A DNA stretch of 64,000 nt from Solirubrobacterales bacterium (GTDB taxonomy: Bacteria > Actinomycetota > Thermoleophilia > Solirubrobacterales > 70-9). The translations under genes and the position numbers were made by a program. The stretch covers positions 124,001-188,000 of the forward strand of contig DATMZR010000012.1 of the NCBI GenBank assembly GCA_035573435.1, in the 5' to 3' direction. Below, in pieces: positions 1-7,236 of the stretch. Below the pieces are notes generated by a model. That model was not told where the DNA came from and did no database searches. It was given only the letters and a program-made list of their open reading frames with translations. Each line of letters starts with the position of its first letter. Position 1 is the first letter of the stretch.

Positions 1-71
1 GAGCGCTAACCTGGCTTGCACGAGGCCGGCTCACGCATAGCTCGCCTGCGACGGCTCGAGCATCCGGAGAG

Positions 72-887
72 ATGGCGCCCGACCACCCCCAGCTCCGCAA
101 GCTAGCGATCGTCCCCGCCCACAACGAGGAGGGGATGGTGGGCCGCGTGGTGCGCGAGATTCGCCGCCAGGCCCCCGAATTCGACGTCGTCGTGATCGAC
201 GACGGCTCCACGGACGAGACCGCGGCCGAGGCGGAGGAAAGCGGCGCGATCGTCCTGCACCACCCCTTCAACACCGGGATCGGCGGCGCGATGCAGTCCG
301 GCTTCAAGTACGCGCTGCGGCATTCCTACGACGTCGCCGCCCAGGTCGACGGCGATGGTCAGCACAAGCCCGCGCACCTGCACGATCTGCTGGCCAAGCT
401 GAGGACCACGGGCGACGAAGCCGACATGGTCTGCGGCAGCCGCTTCCGCGGGGATCCCGGGTACAAGGTGCCCATCGGCCGCCGGATCGGCAACCTGATC
501 TTCTCGGTCGTCCTGACCGCGATTTGCCGCCAGCGAATCAGCGATCCCACGTCAGGGTTCCGGATGACGAACCGCCGCGGAATCGAGCTGTTCGCGCGCG
601 ATTACCCCCACGACTACCCCGAGGTCGAGGCGATCCTGATGCTGCACGCTCACCGGCTTCGGATCCACGAGGTGCCGGTGCGGATGAACGCACGCGGCTA
701 CGGCCGGAGCTCGATCGACTACCCGCGCAGCGCCTACTACATGGCCAAGGTGCTCTTGGCGCTGTTCGTGGGGCTCTTCCGGCGACGGCCGATTCCGCAC
801 GACGCGGGCGTCGACCCGACCGAGGGTCGGCCGCTTGCGCCGAGCGCGACGGTGTCCGGAGCCGGCGGCAAGCCAGAGGCACGGTGA
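72..887 (+). CDS. GT2 glycosyltransferase, dolichyl/polyprenyl-phosphate sugar transferase type
   Basis: Family 2 glycosyltransferase of 271 residues, GT-A fold. The nucleotide-sugar site is visible as IDDGSTDET (residues 42-50) and the metal-binding DxD as QVDGDGQH (91-98), followed by CGSRFRG. This is the pattern of DPM1-like enzymes that load a sugar on a polyprenyl phosphate at the inner membrane face. A hydrophobic stretch near residues 230-245 followed by an arginine cluster suggests membrane association. The DUF2304 gene starts 2 bases downstream, so the two are probably co-translated, a pairing often seen in cell-envelope polysaccharide loci. The exact sugar donor and acceptor cannot be read from the sequence. 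Confidence 0.9.
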   Translation: MAPDHPQLRKLAIVPAHNEEGMVGRVVREIRRQAPEFDVVVIDDGSTDETAAEAEESGAIVLHHPFNTGIGGAMQSGFKYALRHSYDVAAQVDGDGQHKPAHLHDLLAKLRTTGDEADMVCGSRFRGDPGYKVPIGRRIGNLIFSVVLTAICRQRISDPTSGFRMTNRRGIELFARDYPHDYPEVEAILMLHAHRLRIHEVPVRMNARGYGRSSIDYPRSAYYMAKVLLALFVGLFRRRPIPHDAGVDPTEGRPLAPSATVSGAGGKPEAR

Positions 888-889
888 CG

Positions 890-1378
890 ATGTCCGTCTC
901 CTGGTTGGCGTTTGCCGCCACCCAGCTCGACAGCCGCATACGGATCGCGGCGGTCGTGGTGACCGCCCTGATGGTCGGCGTCGTGCTCGAGCTGGTCCGC
1001 CGTCGCCGGCTGGCGGAGCGCTACGCGCTGCTCTGGATGCTCGTTTCGGTGGCGCTGCTGGTGTTGGCGATTTGGAATCAGCTGCTCGCCTCCGCCGCCG
1101 ATCTGCTCCACATAGCGGTGCCCGCCAACTTCCTGTTCATCGCCGCCTTCGGCGTCGCTTTCGTGCTCCTGCTGCACTTCTCGGTCGCCACCTCGCGGCT
1201 CTCCGAGGAAACCCGGGTCCTGGCCCAAGAGGTGGCGCGGTTGGACGAGGAGCTGCGGGCGGCGCGAGCGGCTGAGGCGAACGGAGACGGCGCCGCGTCC
1301 GGCAGCTTGGAGCGGGCACCGGGTGGTGGGCGGCGTCAGGACGGCGATCCGAGCAGCCTCAGCACGACGGACCAGTAG
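890..1378 (+). CDS. DUF2304 family membrane protein
   Basis: Small membrane protein of 162 residues. The ATG at 890 is 2 bases after the stop of the preceding glycosyltransferase; the frame is open further upstream but that part only shadows the glycosyltransferase. Three hydrophobic helices are visible in roughly the first 100 residues, separated by short arginine-rich loops (LVRRRRLAERYALLW is typical of DUF2304), then a charged, coiled-coil-like segment (LSEETRVLAQEVARLDEEL) and a low-complexity tail. DUF2304 proteins usually accompany GT2 enzymes, and a helper role for the partner transferase is inferred. The last 43 bases overlap the end of the convergent gene on the other strand. Confidence 0.8.
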   Translation: MSVSWLAFAATQLDSRIRIAAVVVTALMVGVVLELVRRRRLAERYALLWMLVSVALLVLAIWNQLLASAADLLHIAVPANFLFIAAFGVAFVLLLHFSVATSRLSEETRVLAQEVARLDEELRAARAAEANGDGAASGSLERAPGGGRRQDGDPSSLSTTDQ

Positions 1379-2367
1379 GCCCGAAGCGCGCCGCGCAATG
1401 CGCGCGAGCGGCCGGCGCGACCGAGGTATGGGGAGGCGAGGTCGGGGGTGAACGGCCGGGCGAACTCCGCCGCCCCGATCGTCCGGCCCTTCTGGATCTG
1501 GCGGCGCTCGCGAAGCAGCCGCCCCAACGCACGCAGCGTGTCTCCCCAGGACAGCAGCTTCTGCCCCAACCAGCCGCCCGCGGCGGCGACCGGCACCAGC
1601 GCCAGCTCGGTGGCGACCAACACGGGGACGAGCAGCGCCAGCAGACTTGAAGGGTAGGTGCGAATCACGGTCGCCCAGCGATTTGCTTCCAGGCGGCGCC
1701 ACTTGGCCTGGCCCTTGGCGAACTCGTAGGCGTGTTCGACGCGCGCGGAGGGCTCCACTCCGAGTCGTTGCCCCGCGAGCCGCAGCCGCAGCGACAGATC
1801 GACGTCCTCGTGATAGAGAAAGAAACGCTCCGCGAAGCCGCCAATCCGTTCGAAGGTCGCCCGAGGGATGGCCAGGCAGGCGCCGGAGACGAACCCGGGC
1901 TCGGCCGAAACGACCCCGTCCGCCGGCACCGGCTCGCCCATTCCGCCGGCCCAGGCGATGCCGGTGAAGTGCACGGCCCCTCCCCGGGTGTTGACCACGC
2001 TGCCGGCCTCGGTCGTGACCAGCCCCTGCCAGGCGCCCCAGCCACGGCCGTCGGCCAGGGGGCGCTCGATCCCCTCGCGGAAGCCGGGTGCCGGAACGGC
2101 GTCAGGGTTGACGAAACAAAGCAGCTCGCCCGAGGCGATCGAGGCGCCGCGGTTGCAGCCGCCGCCAAAGCCGAGGTTCGCCCCCGCCTCGATGACGATC
2201 GAGTGAGGGGCCAGCTCGCTCACAGCGGCGGGGGTCCCGTCGGAGGAGTCGTTGTCGACCACCACGAGCTCGTCTCCCTCCTCGAGCTGCGCGACAATCG
2301 CCGGCAATGCTTCCCGCACCGCCTCGCGGTGGTTGTGGGTAACGATGACGACCGAGAGACTGCTCAA
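1336..2367 (-). CDS. GT2 glycosyltransferase, rhamnosyltransferase-like
   Basis: Family 2 glycosyltransferase of 343 residues starting with TTG. N-terminal SVVIVTHNHRE and VVDNDSSDGT form the nucleotide-sugar site; CFVNPDAVP is the DxD-equivalent, and FFLYHEDVDLSLRL carries the acidic catalytic motif typical of rhamnosyl- and galactofuranosyl-type transferases (WbbL-like). The C-terminal third has two hydrophobic segments (around LLALLVPVLVATELALVPV), pointing to membrane attachment, and a basic tail. It is convergent with the DUF2304 gene and overlaps its 3' end. A role in cell-wall or exopolysaccharide assembly is likely; donor specificity is unknown. Confidence 0.88.
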   Translation of the reverse strand: MSSLSVVIVTHNHREAVREALPAIVAQLEEGDELVVVDNDSSDGTPAAVSELAPHSIVIEAGANLGFGGGCNRGASIASGELLCFVNPDAVPAPGFREGIERPLADGRGWGAWQGLVTTEAGSVVNTRGGAVHFTGIAWAGGMGEPVPADGVVSAEPGFVSGACLAIPRATFERIGGFAERFFLYHEDVDLSLRLRLAGQRLGVEPSARVEHAYEFAKGQAKWRRLEANRWATVIRTYPSSLLALLVPVLVATELALVPVAAAGGWLGQKLLSWGDTLRALGRLLRERRQIQKGRTIGAAEFARPFTPDLASPYLGRAGRSRALRGALRAYWSVVLRLLGSPS

Positions 2368-2400
2368 AGCCGCGTAGCCGGCGGTCCGGGCCGCGAGAGC

Positions 2401-2790
2401 TCAGCCAAGCGCCTCGAGAACCTGCGCCGTATCGCCGAAGCTCTCCGCATCGGCGATCTTGCCGTCGCGGAGCTGATAGAGCCAGATCGCCGTGCCCTCG
2501 ACCGTGCCGCCCCCCTTGGCGCGACCCTTGGTCTTGGCTACGACGACGACGTGGTTGTCGTCGGCCCCGAGGACCTTATGAGGGGTGGCGTTGAACACCT
2601 CGAAGCTCGCGTCGAGCTTGGCCAGGAAGTCCTGAAATCCCTCCGGGCCGGTGAACGTGCCGCCCCATGGCAACGACTCGGGCACCCTCGTCTCCGCCGA
2701 CGGAGCAATCGTGTCGAGGACCGCATCGATGTCACCGCGCCCGAACGCGTCCCACGCGCCCTGGACCACGTCCACGTTGTCCTGCGCCAT
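2401..2790 (-). CDS. SnoaL-like / NTF2-fold protein
   Basis: Protein of 129 residues with the layout of SnoaL-like NTF2-fold proteins: an N-terminal helix (VQGAWDAFGRGDIDAVLDTI), a middle segment with PWGGTFTGPEGFQDFLAKL, then alternating strands ending in YQLRDGKIADAESFGDTAQVLEAL. Family members range from polyketide cyclases to ketosteroid isomerase-like enzymes and many have no known role. It stands alone between a glycosyltransferase and the tRNA-Thr gene on the opposite strand. Two more SnoaL-like genes lie in this window (17.8-18.2 kb and 33.8-34.2 kb). Function not assigned. Confidence 0.8.
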   Translation of the reverse strand: MAQDNVDVVQGAWDAFGRGDIDAVLDTIAPSAETRVPESLPWGGTFTGPEGFQDFLAKLDASFEVFNATPHKVLGADDNHVVVVAKTKGRAKGGGTVEGTAIWLYQLRDGKIADAESFGDTAQVLEALG

Positions 2791-2881
2791 GCAGCTTCTT
2801 CCTCCTGGTCGTCCTTCGAACCCTCACCCTATGCGCGAACGCGACCGGGGTCAACCGTGGCGCTCCTAGAATGCGGGCGGC

Positions 2882-2955
2882 GCCGGAGTAGCTCAGTTGG
2901 CCAGAGCACCGCTCTCGTAAAGCGGGGGTCACGGGTTCGAATCCCGTCTCCGGCT
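2882..2955 (+). tRNA. tRNA-Thr (anticodon CGT)
   Basis: Complete cloverleaf readable by eye: acceptor stem GCCGGAG (2882-2888) pairs with CTCCGGC (2948-2954), D stem GCTC/GAGC, anticodon stem CCGCT/AGCGG closing loop CTCGTAA with anticodon CGT at 2916-2918, and T arm ACGGG-TTCGAAT-CCCGT (2931-2947). CGT reads ACG, so the isoacceptor is threonine. No CCA is encoded. It is divergent from the SnoaL gene and convergent with the response regulator gene. Confidence 0.96.
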
Positions 2956-2989
2956 CTTCGTCCTCTACCCGGTCACCTCGGAGCCGTTG

Positions 2990-3700
2990 CTACGCGGACT
3001 CCTCCGCCAACCGGTAGCCGACGCCGCGAACCGTGAGCACGAGCTTCGGGTCCTGGGGGTCGACCTCGATCTTCTGGCGGAGGTTGGAGATGTGCACATC
3101 GCAGGCGCGCACGTCGCCCGAGAACTCCGACTGCCACAGCTCCTCCATGATCTCGAGCCGGCTGAACACCTGCCCGGGGCGCTCCGCGAGCAGACGCAGG
3201 ACCTGGAACTCCGATCGCGTCAGGTTCACGGGCTCGCCACGGACGGTGACCAGGTGGCGGGCGAGGTCGATCCTCACTTGTCCCGCCTCGATGGTCTTGC
3301 TCTCCCGCCCCGACACGGTGCGGTCCAACTCGCGGCGGCGCAGCTGGGCCCGAACCCGGCCCAGCAGCTCGCGCACGGAGAAGGGCTTCGTCACGTAATC
3401 GTCAGCGCCGACCTCGAGGCCCACGACCTTGTCGACCTCCGCATCCTTGGCCGTCAGCAGGATGATCGGCACCGGGCTGCGGGCGCGGACGTCACGGCAG
3501 ATGTCCAGGCCGCTACGGCCCGGCATCATGATGTCCAGGATCAACAGGTCGAAGCCGGGCGCGTCGCTGCCGAGCTTTCGATCCGCATCGTCCCCGTCCT
3601 CGGCGAGCGTGACGTCGAACCCCTCCTGCTGGAGCGCATAGCCGACGGCGTCCCGAACCGAGGGCTCGTCGTCCGCGATCAGAATTCTGCCGTCGCTCAT
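2990..3700 (-). CDS. OmpR/PhoB-family response regulator
   Basis: Response regulator of 236 residues. Receiver domain (about 1-120): acidic pocket DDE at 10-12, phospho-acceptor D56 in LLILDIMMP, switch T83 and K105 in the TKPF loop. C-terminal winged-helix DNA-binding domain (about 140-236) with LTRSEFQVLRLLAERPGQVFSR and VRGVGYRLAEES, the OmpR/PhoB signature. The start ATG at 3700 follows the stop of the sensor kinase gene by 5 bases, so the pair forms a cognate two-component system. The regulon is unknown. The gene ends about 35 bases from the convergent tRNA-Thr. Confidence 0.96.
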   Translation of the reverse strand: MSDGRILIADDEPSVRDAVGYALQQEGFDVTLAEDGDDADRKLGSDAPGFDLLILDIMMPGRSGLDICRDVRARSPVPIILLTAKDAEVDKVVGLEVGADDYVTKPFSVRELLGRVRAQLRRRELDRTVSGRESKTIEAGQVRIDLARHLVTVRGEPVNLTRSEFQVLRLLAERPGQVFSRLEIMEELWQSEFSGDVRACDVHISNLRQKIEVDPQDPKLVLTVRGVGYRLAEESA

Positions 3701-3705
3701 CGCAA

Positions 3706-5445
3706 TCACGCCACCGGGGTTGGGGCCCTTTGTGCAACCGGAAGCCGCACCCAGAAGGTGCTGCCGGCTCCTTCCTTCGACTCCACCCCCATCTCCCCTT
3801 CCATTACGTCCACCATCCGCTTCGCAATCGCGAGCCCCAGGCCGAAGCCCTCGTGCACCAGGGAGCCCGAGCCTCGGTAGAAGCGCTCGAAGATTCGATC
3901 CACCTCGTCCGCGGCGATTCCGCTGCCGGTATCCGAAACCTCGATCAGCACGTGGTCGTCTCCGTGGCGATGGGCCCGAACGGCGACCGCGCCTGGCGGC
4001 GGCGTGTTCTTGTACGCGTTCGTGAGCAGCCCGATGAGGACCTGGCGAAGGAGCACGGGATCGGCGCGGGCGGCGACGTCGGGCTCCACCTCGAGCCTCA
4101 CCTCGATGCCAGCGGGCGGGGCCACCGCCTGGGCGGCCTCCTCGACCGTGATCCCCACGTCGAGCGCCTCTGTGGTCTCCTTCCCAACGGCCTCGATCCG
4201 GGCCAACGTGAGCAGGGAGTCGGTGAGGCGGGTGACCCGTTCGACGTCCTCCGAGAGCCGGGCGAGGAAGTGTTCCCGTGCGCTCGGATCGTCCTTGGCG
4301 CCGGCGCGCAGGACCTCGATCGCGCCCGACATGCCGGCGATCGGGTTCCGCAGCTCGTGGGCCGCATTGGAGACGAACTCGCGCTCCGCGAGCTCGCGGC
4401 GCAGCCCGGCGGTGCGATCTCGCACCACCGCCAGCGCGGCGTCCTCCGCCGGCAGATAGCGGATCCCAACGGCGTAGACCCGGTCGCCTAAACGTAGGCC
4501 GTCGTGCTGCGCTGCGCCTCGCTCGGCGGCGCGGCGCAGCCACGGAACGAGCCCCACGATGACCTTTCCGTCGGACCCGATCAGGGACGCGGCCGCTCGA
4601 TTCGAGAACCGCACCTCCGCCTGCGGGCCGACGACCATGACCGCGTCGTCGAGGGCGTCGAAGATCGCCGACAGGCGGTCGCGCTCGGACGACAGGGCGT
4701 TGAAGGTCTCGCGGAGAGCGATCCGCATCGTCTCCAGCGCCATGCCGAGATCCGCGATCTCGTCCCTGCCGCCGGTTCCCTGGAGCGGCTCGTCGAGCCT
4801 TCCCTCAGTGATCCGGGCAGCGCTGCCCGCCAGCCGCTTGACCCGCGTGGTGATCGCCGTGGCGATCAGAAAGCCGATCACCACCGCGACGGCGACCGCG
4901 ATCGCGGCCGCGGTCAAGCGATCGCCCCGAATCGCGTCGATGGTTCGGTCGATCTCCTCCGGCCGATCCGCCCGGGCAAGCAGGGCACCCGAGAAGCGGT
5001 CGTTTCGAGGGATCGGCTGCGACACGACGGTGACGACATCCGGAAGCCGCTCGACGGCTCGTGAGCCGCGCAGCGCCTCTGCAATCGCTGCTTGCCGACC
5101 AGGGACCTCGCCGAGCTCCACGCCTCTGGACACGCGCGGCGTACGCAGGCGGCCCTGCGCATCGAATGCCCAGGCTGAAAACCCCGGATCGTTGACCGAC
5201 TCGATCTGCGTCGCAGCGTTCGTCCAGTGATGCGCACCGATCCGATCGGCGACGCGCACGGTGCGCCCGATGGTGACGTTGGAGGCCTCTTCGCCTGCCG
5301 CCTCGTCGCTGGACCCTGTGACCAGCAGATAGGAGAACCCGGCGGCGATCGAGGCCACGGTGGCGAAGCCGAGGGTGAGGTACAGGCGGACGCCGAACGG
5401 TCGCCGCGACTGGGCGACCGTGTTTGGCTGGCCCATCGCGGCCAT
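3706..5445 (-). CDS. HAMP-PAS sensor histidine kinase
   Basis: Membrane sensor kinase of 579 residues. Transmembrane helices at about 20-43 and 176-199 bracket a roughly 130-residue extracytoplasmic sensor region; a HAMP linker (200-255), a PAS-like domain (260-345), a HisKA dimerisation domain with H-box EFVSNAAHELRNP (phospho-acceptor H363) and a HATPase domain with N-box LTNAYKN (N476, N480) and G-box DTGSGI / FGLGLAI follow. The overall arrangement resembles PhoR-type kinases. It lies 9 bases after holB and 5 before the response regulator, all on the minus strand, so it may be transcribed with replication genes topA-tmk-holB. The signal it senses is unknown. Confidence 0.95.
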   Translation of the reverse strand: MAAMGQPNTVAQSRRPFGVRLYLTLGFATVASIAAGFSYLLVTGSSDEAAGEEASNVTIGRTVRVADRIGAHHWTNAATQIESVNDPGFSAWAFDAQGRLRTPRVSRGVELGEVPGRQAAIAEALRGSRAVERLPDVVTVVSQPIPRNDRFSGALLARADRPEEIDRTIDAIRGDRLTAAAIAVAVAVVIGFLIATAITTRVKRLAGSAARITEGRLDEPLQGTGGRDEIADLGMALETMRIALRETFNALSSERDRLSAIFDALDDAVMVVGPQAEVRFSNRAAASLIGSDGKVIVGLVPWLRRAAERGAAQHDGLRLGDRVYAVGIRYLPAEDAALAVVRDRTAGLRRELAEREFVSNAAHELRNPIAGMSGAIEVLRAGAKDDPSAREHFLARLSEDVERVTRLTDSLLTLARIEAVGKETTEALDVGITVEEAAQAVAPPAGIEVRLEVEPDVAARADPVLLRQVLIGLLTNAYKNTPPPGAVAVRAHRHGDDHVLIEVSDTGSGIAADEVDRIFERFYRGSGSLVHEGFGLGLAIAKRMVDVMEGEMGVESKEGAGSTFWVRLPVAQRAPTPVA

Positions 5446-5454
5446 GAGGGAAGT

Positions 5455-6621
5455 CTAAGCGTCTCTTAACAGGGCTTCCAGGCGAAACACGAGCGCCTCC
5501 AGCGCCAGCTCCTCGCCGACGTTGACCTGCAGCCGCCTGCGGGTCTCCATCACGAGCTCCGCTCCGGCACGCACCCGACGCGTATCGAGACCCTCAGGCG
5601 CGTGGGCTGACGCGGCCCGAAGACGGTCGACGCGATCGGAGTTCCAGACCAGGACGTCGGCACCTTCGGCGACGGCGGCGAGGTCGCGCAGCCAGGCGGC
5701 CATCAGAGCCAGCCCGAGGTCGAGCGCCTGGGTGCGGGCACGGCGTGCGGCCCGTCTCGTTGCCTCCTCGGCCTCCCGCGAGCGGCGCCGGGCCCCTCGA
5801 GTTCCACCCTCGCCTGCCTCGGCGGCCAAGTCCTCGAAGCGCCCCCGCGCCGCCTCAGCCGCCTGGTCGCCCGCTGCCTCAGCGGCACCGAGCATGGTCT
5901 GCCATGGGGCACCGGCGAGCTCGCCGGTGAGCGCCGCCGCGATGCACGCTTCGGCCGCGTTGCGAAGCTCCCGCCCCTCGCCACCCAGTAGGAACGCCGC
6001 CCGATCGGTGTCGCCGCCGCTCAGCCGCGCAGCGGCCCGGCGCTCAGTGTCGACACCCCCCAGCCCGAGCTCCGAGAGGCGCAGCTCGACAGCCTCGTCG
6101 GTGAGGGGCGCGAAGCGGACGGCCTGGCAGCGTGAGCGGACCGTCTCCAAGAGCGCCGCGGGCTCAGACGTGATCAAGGCCAGGTGGGCGAAGGGCGGAG
6201 GTTCCTCCAACGTCTTCAGCAACGCGTTCTGGCTCTCGTCCGCCATCGCCTCCGCCGCCTCGATCACGAATACGCGGCGTGCCGCCTCGAACGGCCGGTA
6301 GACGGCCGCCACGATCACGCGCTCGCGCACCTCGTCCACGAGATGCTGGGTGCCCTGGGGCGCCAGCCAGACCAGGTCCGGATGCGGTGAGGGATCCGCC
6401 AGCGCCCGCCGGCGCACGTCGTCGGGGTCGGAAGCCCCGCCGGTCAGGAGCTCGGCCGCGAACGCCCGCACGGCGGCGCGCTTGCCCGACCCTGGCGGGC
6501 CCGCGAACAGGTAGGCATGAACCGGAGCGACGAGGGCCGCCGCGAGGGCCGCCTGCGCCCCCGCCTGATCGGCGGTGGCCTCCCGAAGCGTGCGGGGAAT
6601 GTCAGCCGCCGCGAGCGGCAA
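5455..6621 (-). CDS. holB: DNA polymerase III subunit delta'
   Basis: Clamp-loader subunit of 388 residues (AAA+). The P-loop GPPGSGKRAA lies near residue 41, the sensor/arginine region DESQNALLKTLEEPPPFAHLAL is diagnostic for the DnaX/HolB family, and TVRSRCQAVRF carries the SRC motif. The cysteine zinc module of many DnaX/HolB relatives is not obvious. A long alanine/glutamate-rich stretch (about 215-300) looks like an insertion or flexible linker before the C-terminal collar. The TTG start at 6621 gives a 20-base overlap with tmk, a classic tmk-holB pair. Translational coupling to tmk is likely. Confidence 0.93.
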   Translation of the reverse strand: MPLAAADIPRTLREATADQAGAQAALAAALVAPVHAYLFAGPPGSGKRAAVRAFAAELLTGGASDPDDVRRRALADPSPHPDLVWLAPQGTQHLVDEVRERVIVAAVYRPFEAARRVFVIEAAEAMADESQNALLKTLEEPPPFAHLALITSEPAALLETVRSRCQAVRFAPLTDEAVELRLSELGLGGVDTERRAAARLSGGDTDRAAFLLGGEGRELRNAAEACIAAALTGELAGAPWQTMLGAAEAAGDQAAEAARGRFEDLAAEAGEGGTRGARRRSREAEEATRRAARRARTQALDLGLALMAAWLRDLAAVAEGADVLVWNSDRVDRLRAASAHAPEGLDTRRVRAGAELVMETRRRLQVNVGEELALEALVFRLEALLRDA

Positions 6622-7228
6622 CGTGGCCCACCGCCTCCATCACCCGGGCGTGCACGTTGTCCGGGCTGCCATCTCCGTCCACCACCGCAATCCGCTCAGG
6701 GTGACGGGCGACCAGGTCGTCATACGCGACAGCGACCAGGCGCTGGAATTCGATTCCCTGCTCCTCAAAGCGATCTATGCCGTCGGCGCCACCCCGCGCC
6801 AGGCGCTGCTGACCGCGGGCCTCGGCGTTCTGGGGATCGGTCCGCAAGAGCACCGTGACGTCGGGCACGCACCCGGCGATCGCGATCTCGTTCAAGCTCT
6901 CCACGAGCTCCGTTCCGAGGCCTCGCGCGACGCCCTGGTAGGCGACGGTGGAGTCGACGAACCGATCGCACACGACGTCCCGCCCGGCCTCGAGGGCCGG
7001 CCGCACGAGCTGCGCACAGAGCTCGGCCCGCGCCGCACAGAACAGGAGCAGCTCGGTCCGGGGGTCGAGCTCGATGGCCGGATCCTTCAGGAGCGCACGG
7101 ATCCGCTCGCCTGCATCCGTCCCGCCCGGCTCCCGAAGCAGGAGCGTCTCCGGTCCCAGCGCCTCGGCGAGCAGCACGGCCTGGGTGGTCTTCCCCGAGC
7201 GGTCGATCCCCTCCAGGGTGACGAACAC
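6602..7228 (-). CDS. tmk: dTMP kinase (thymidylate kinase)
   Basis: Thymidylate kinase of 208 residues, phosphorylating dTMP to dTDP. P-loop EGIDRSGKTT (residues 6-15), LLREPGGTDAGERIR, the DR(Y/F) dTMP-binding motif VVCDRFVDSTVAYQG and the late lid region RGGADGIDRFEEQG are all visible. I chose the GTG at 7228, which puts the P-loop at the usual distance and sits 8 bases after the topA stop; the open frame upstream only shadows topA. It overlaps holB by 20 bases. With nrdJ and the ThyX-like gene it belongs to the dNTP supply genes of the window. Confidence 0.95.
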   Translation of the reverse strand: MFVTLEGIDRSGKTTQAVLLAEALGPETLLLREPGGTDAGERIRALLKDPAIELDPRTELLLFCAARAELCAQLVRPALEAGRDVVCDRFVDSTVAYQGVARGLGTELVESLNEIAIAGCVPDVTVLLRTDPQNAEARGQQRLARGGADGIDRFEEQGIEFQRLVAVAYDDLVARHPERIAVVDGDGSPDNVHARVMEAVGHVAARGG

Positions 7229-7236
7229 GCCCGGGA

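Noticed and set aside
1-71. Sequence before the first gene
   Set aside because: Too short to judge; no motif or open frame that supports a feature.
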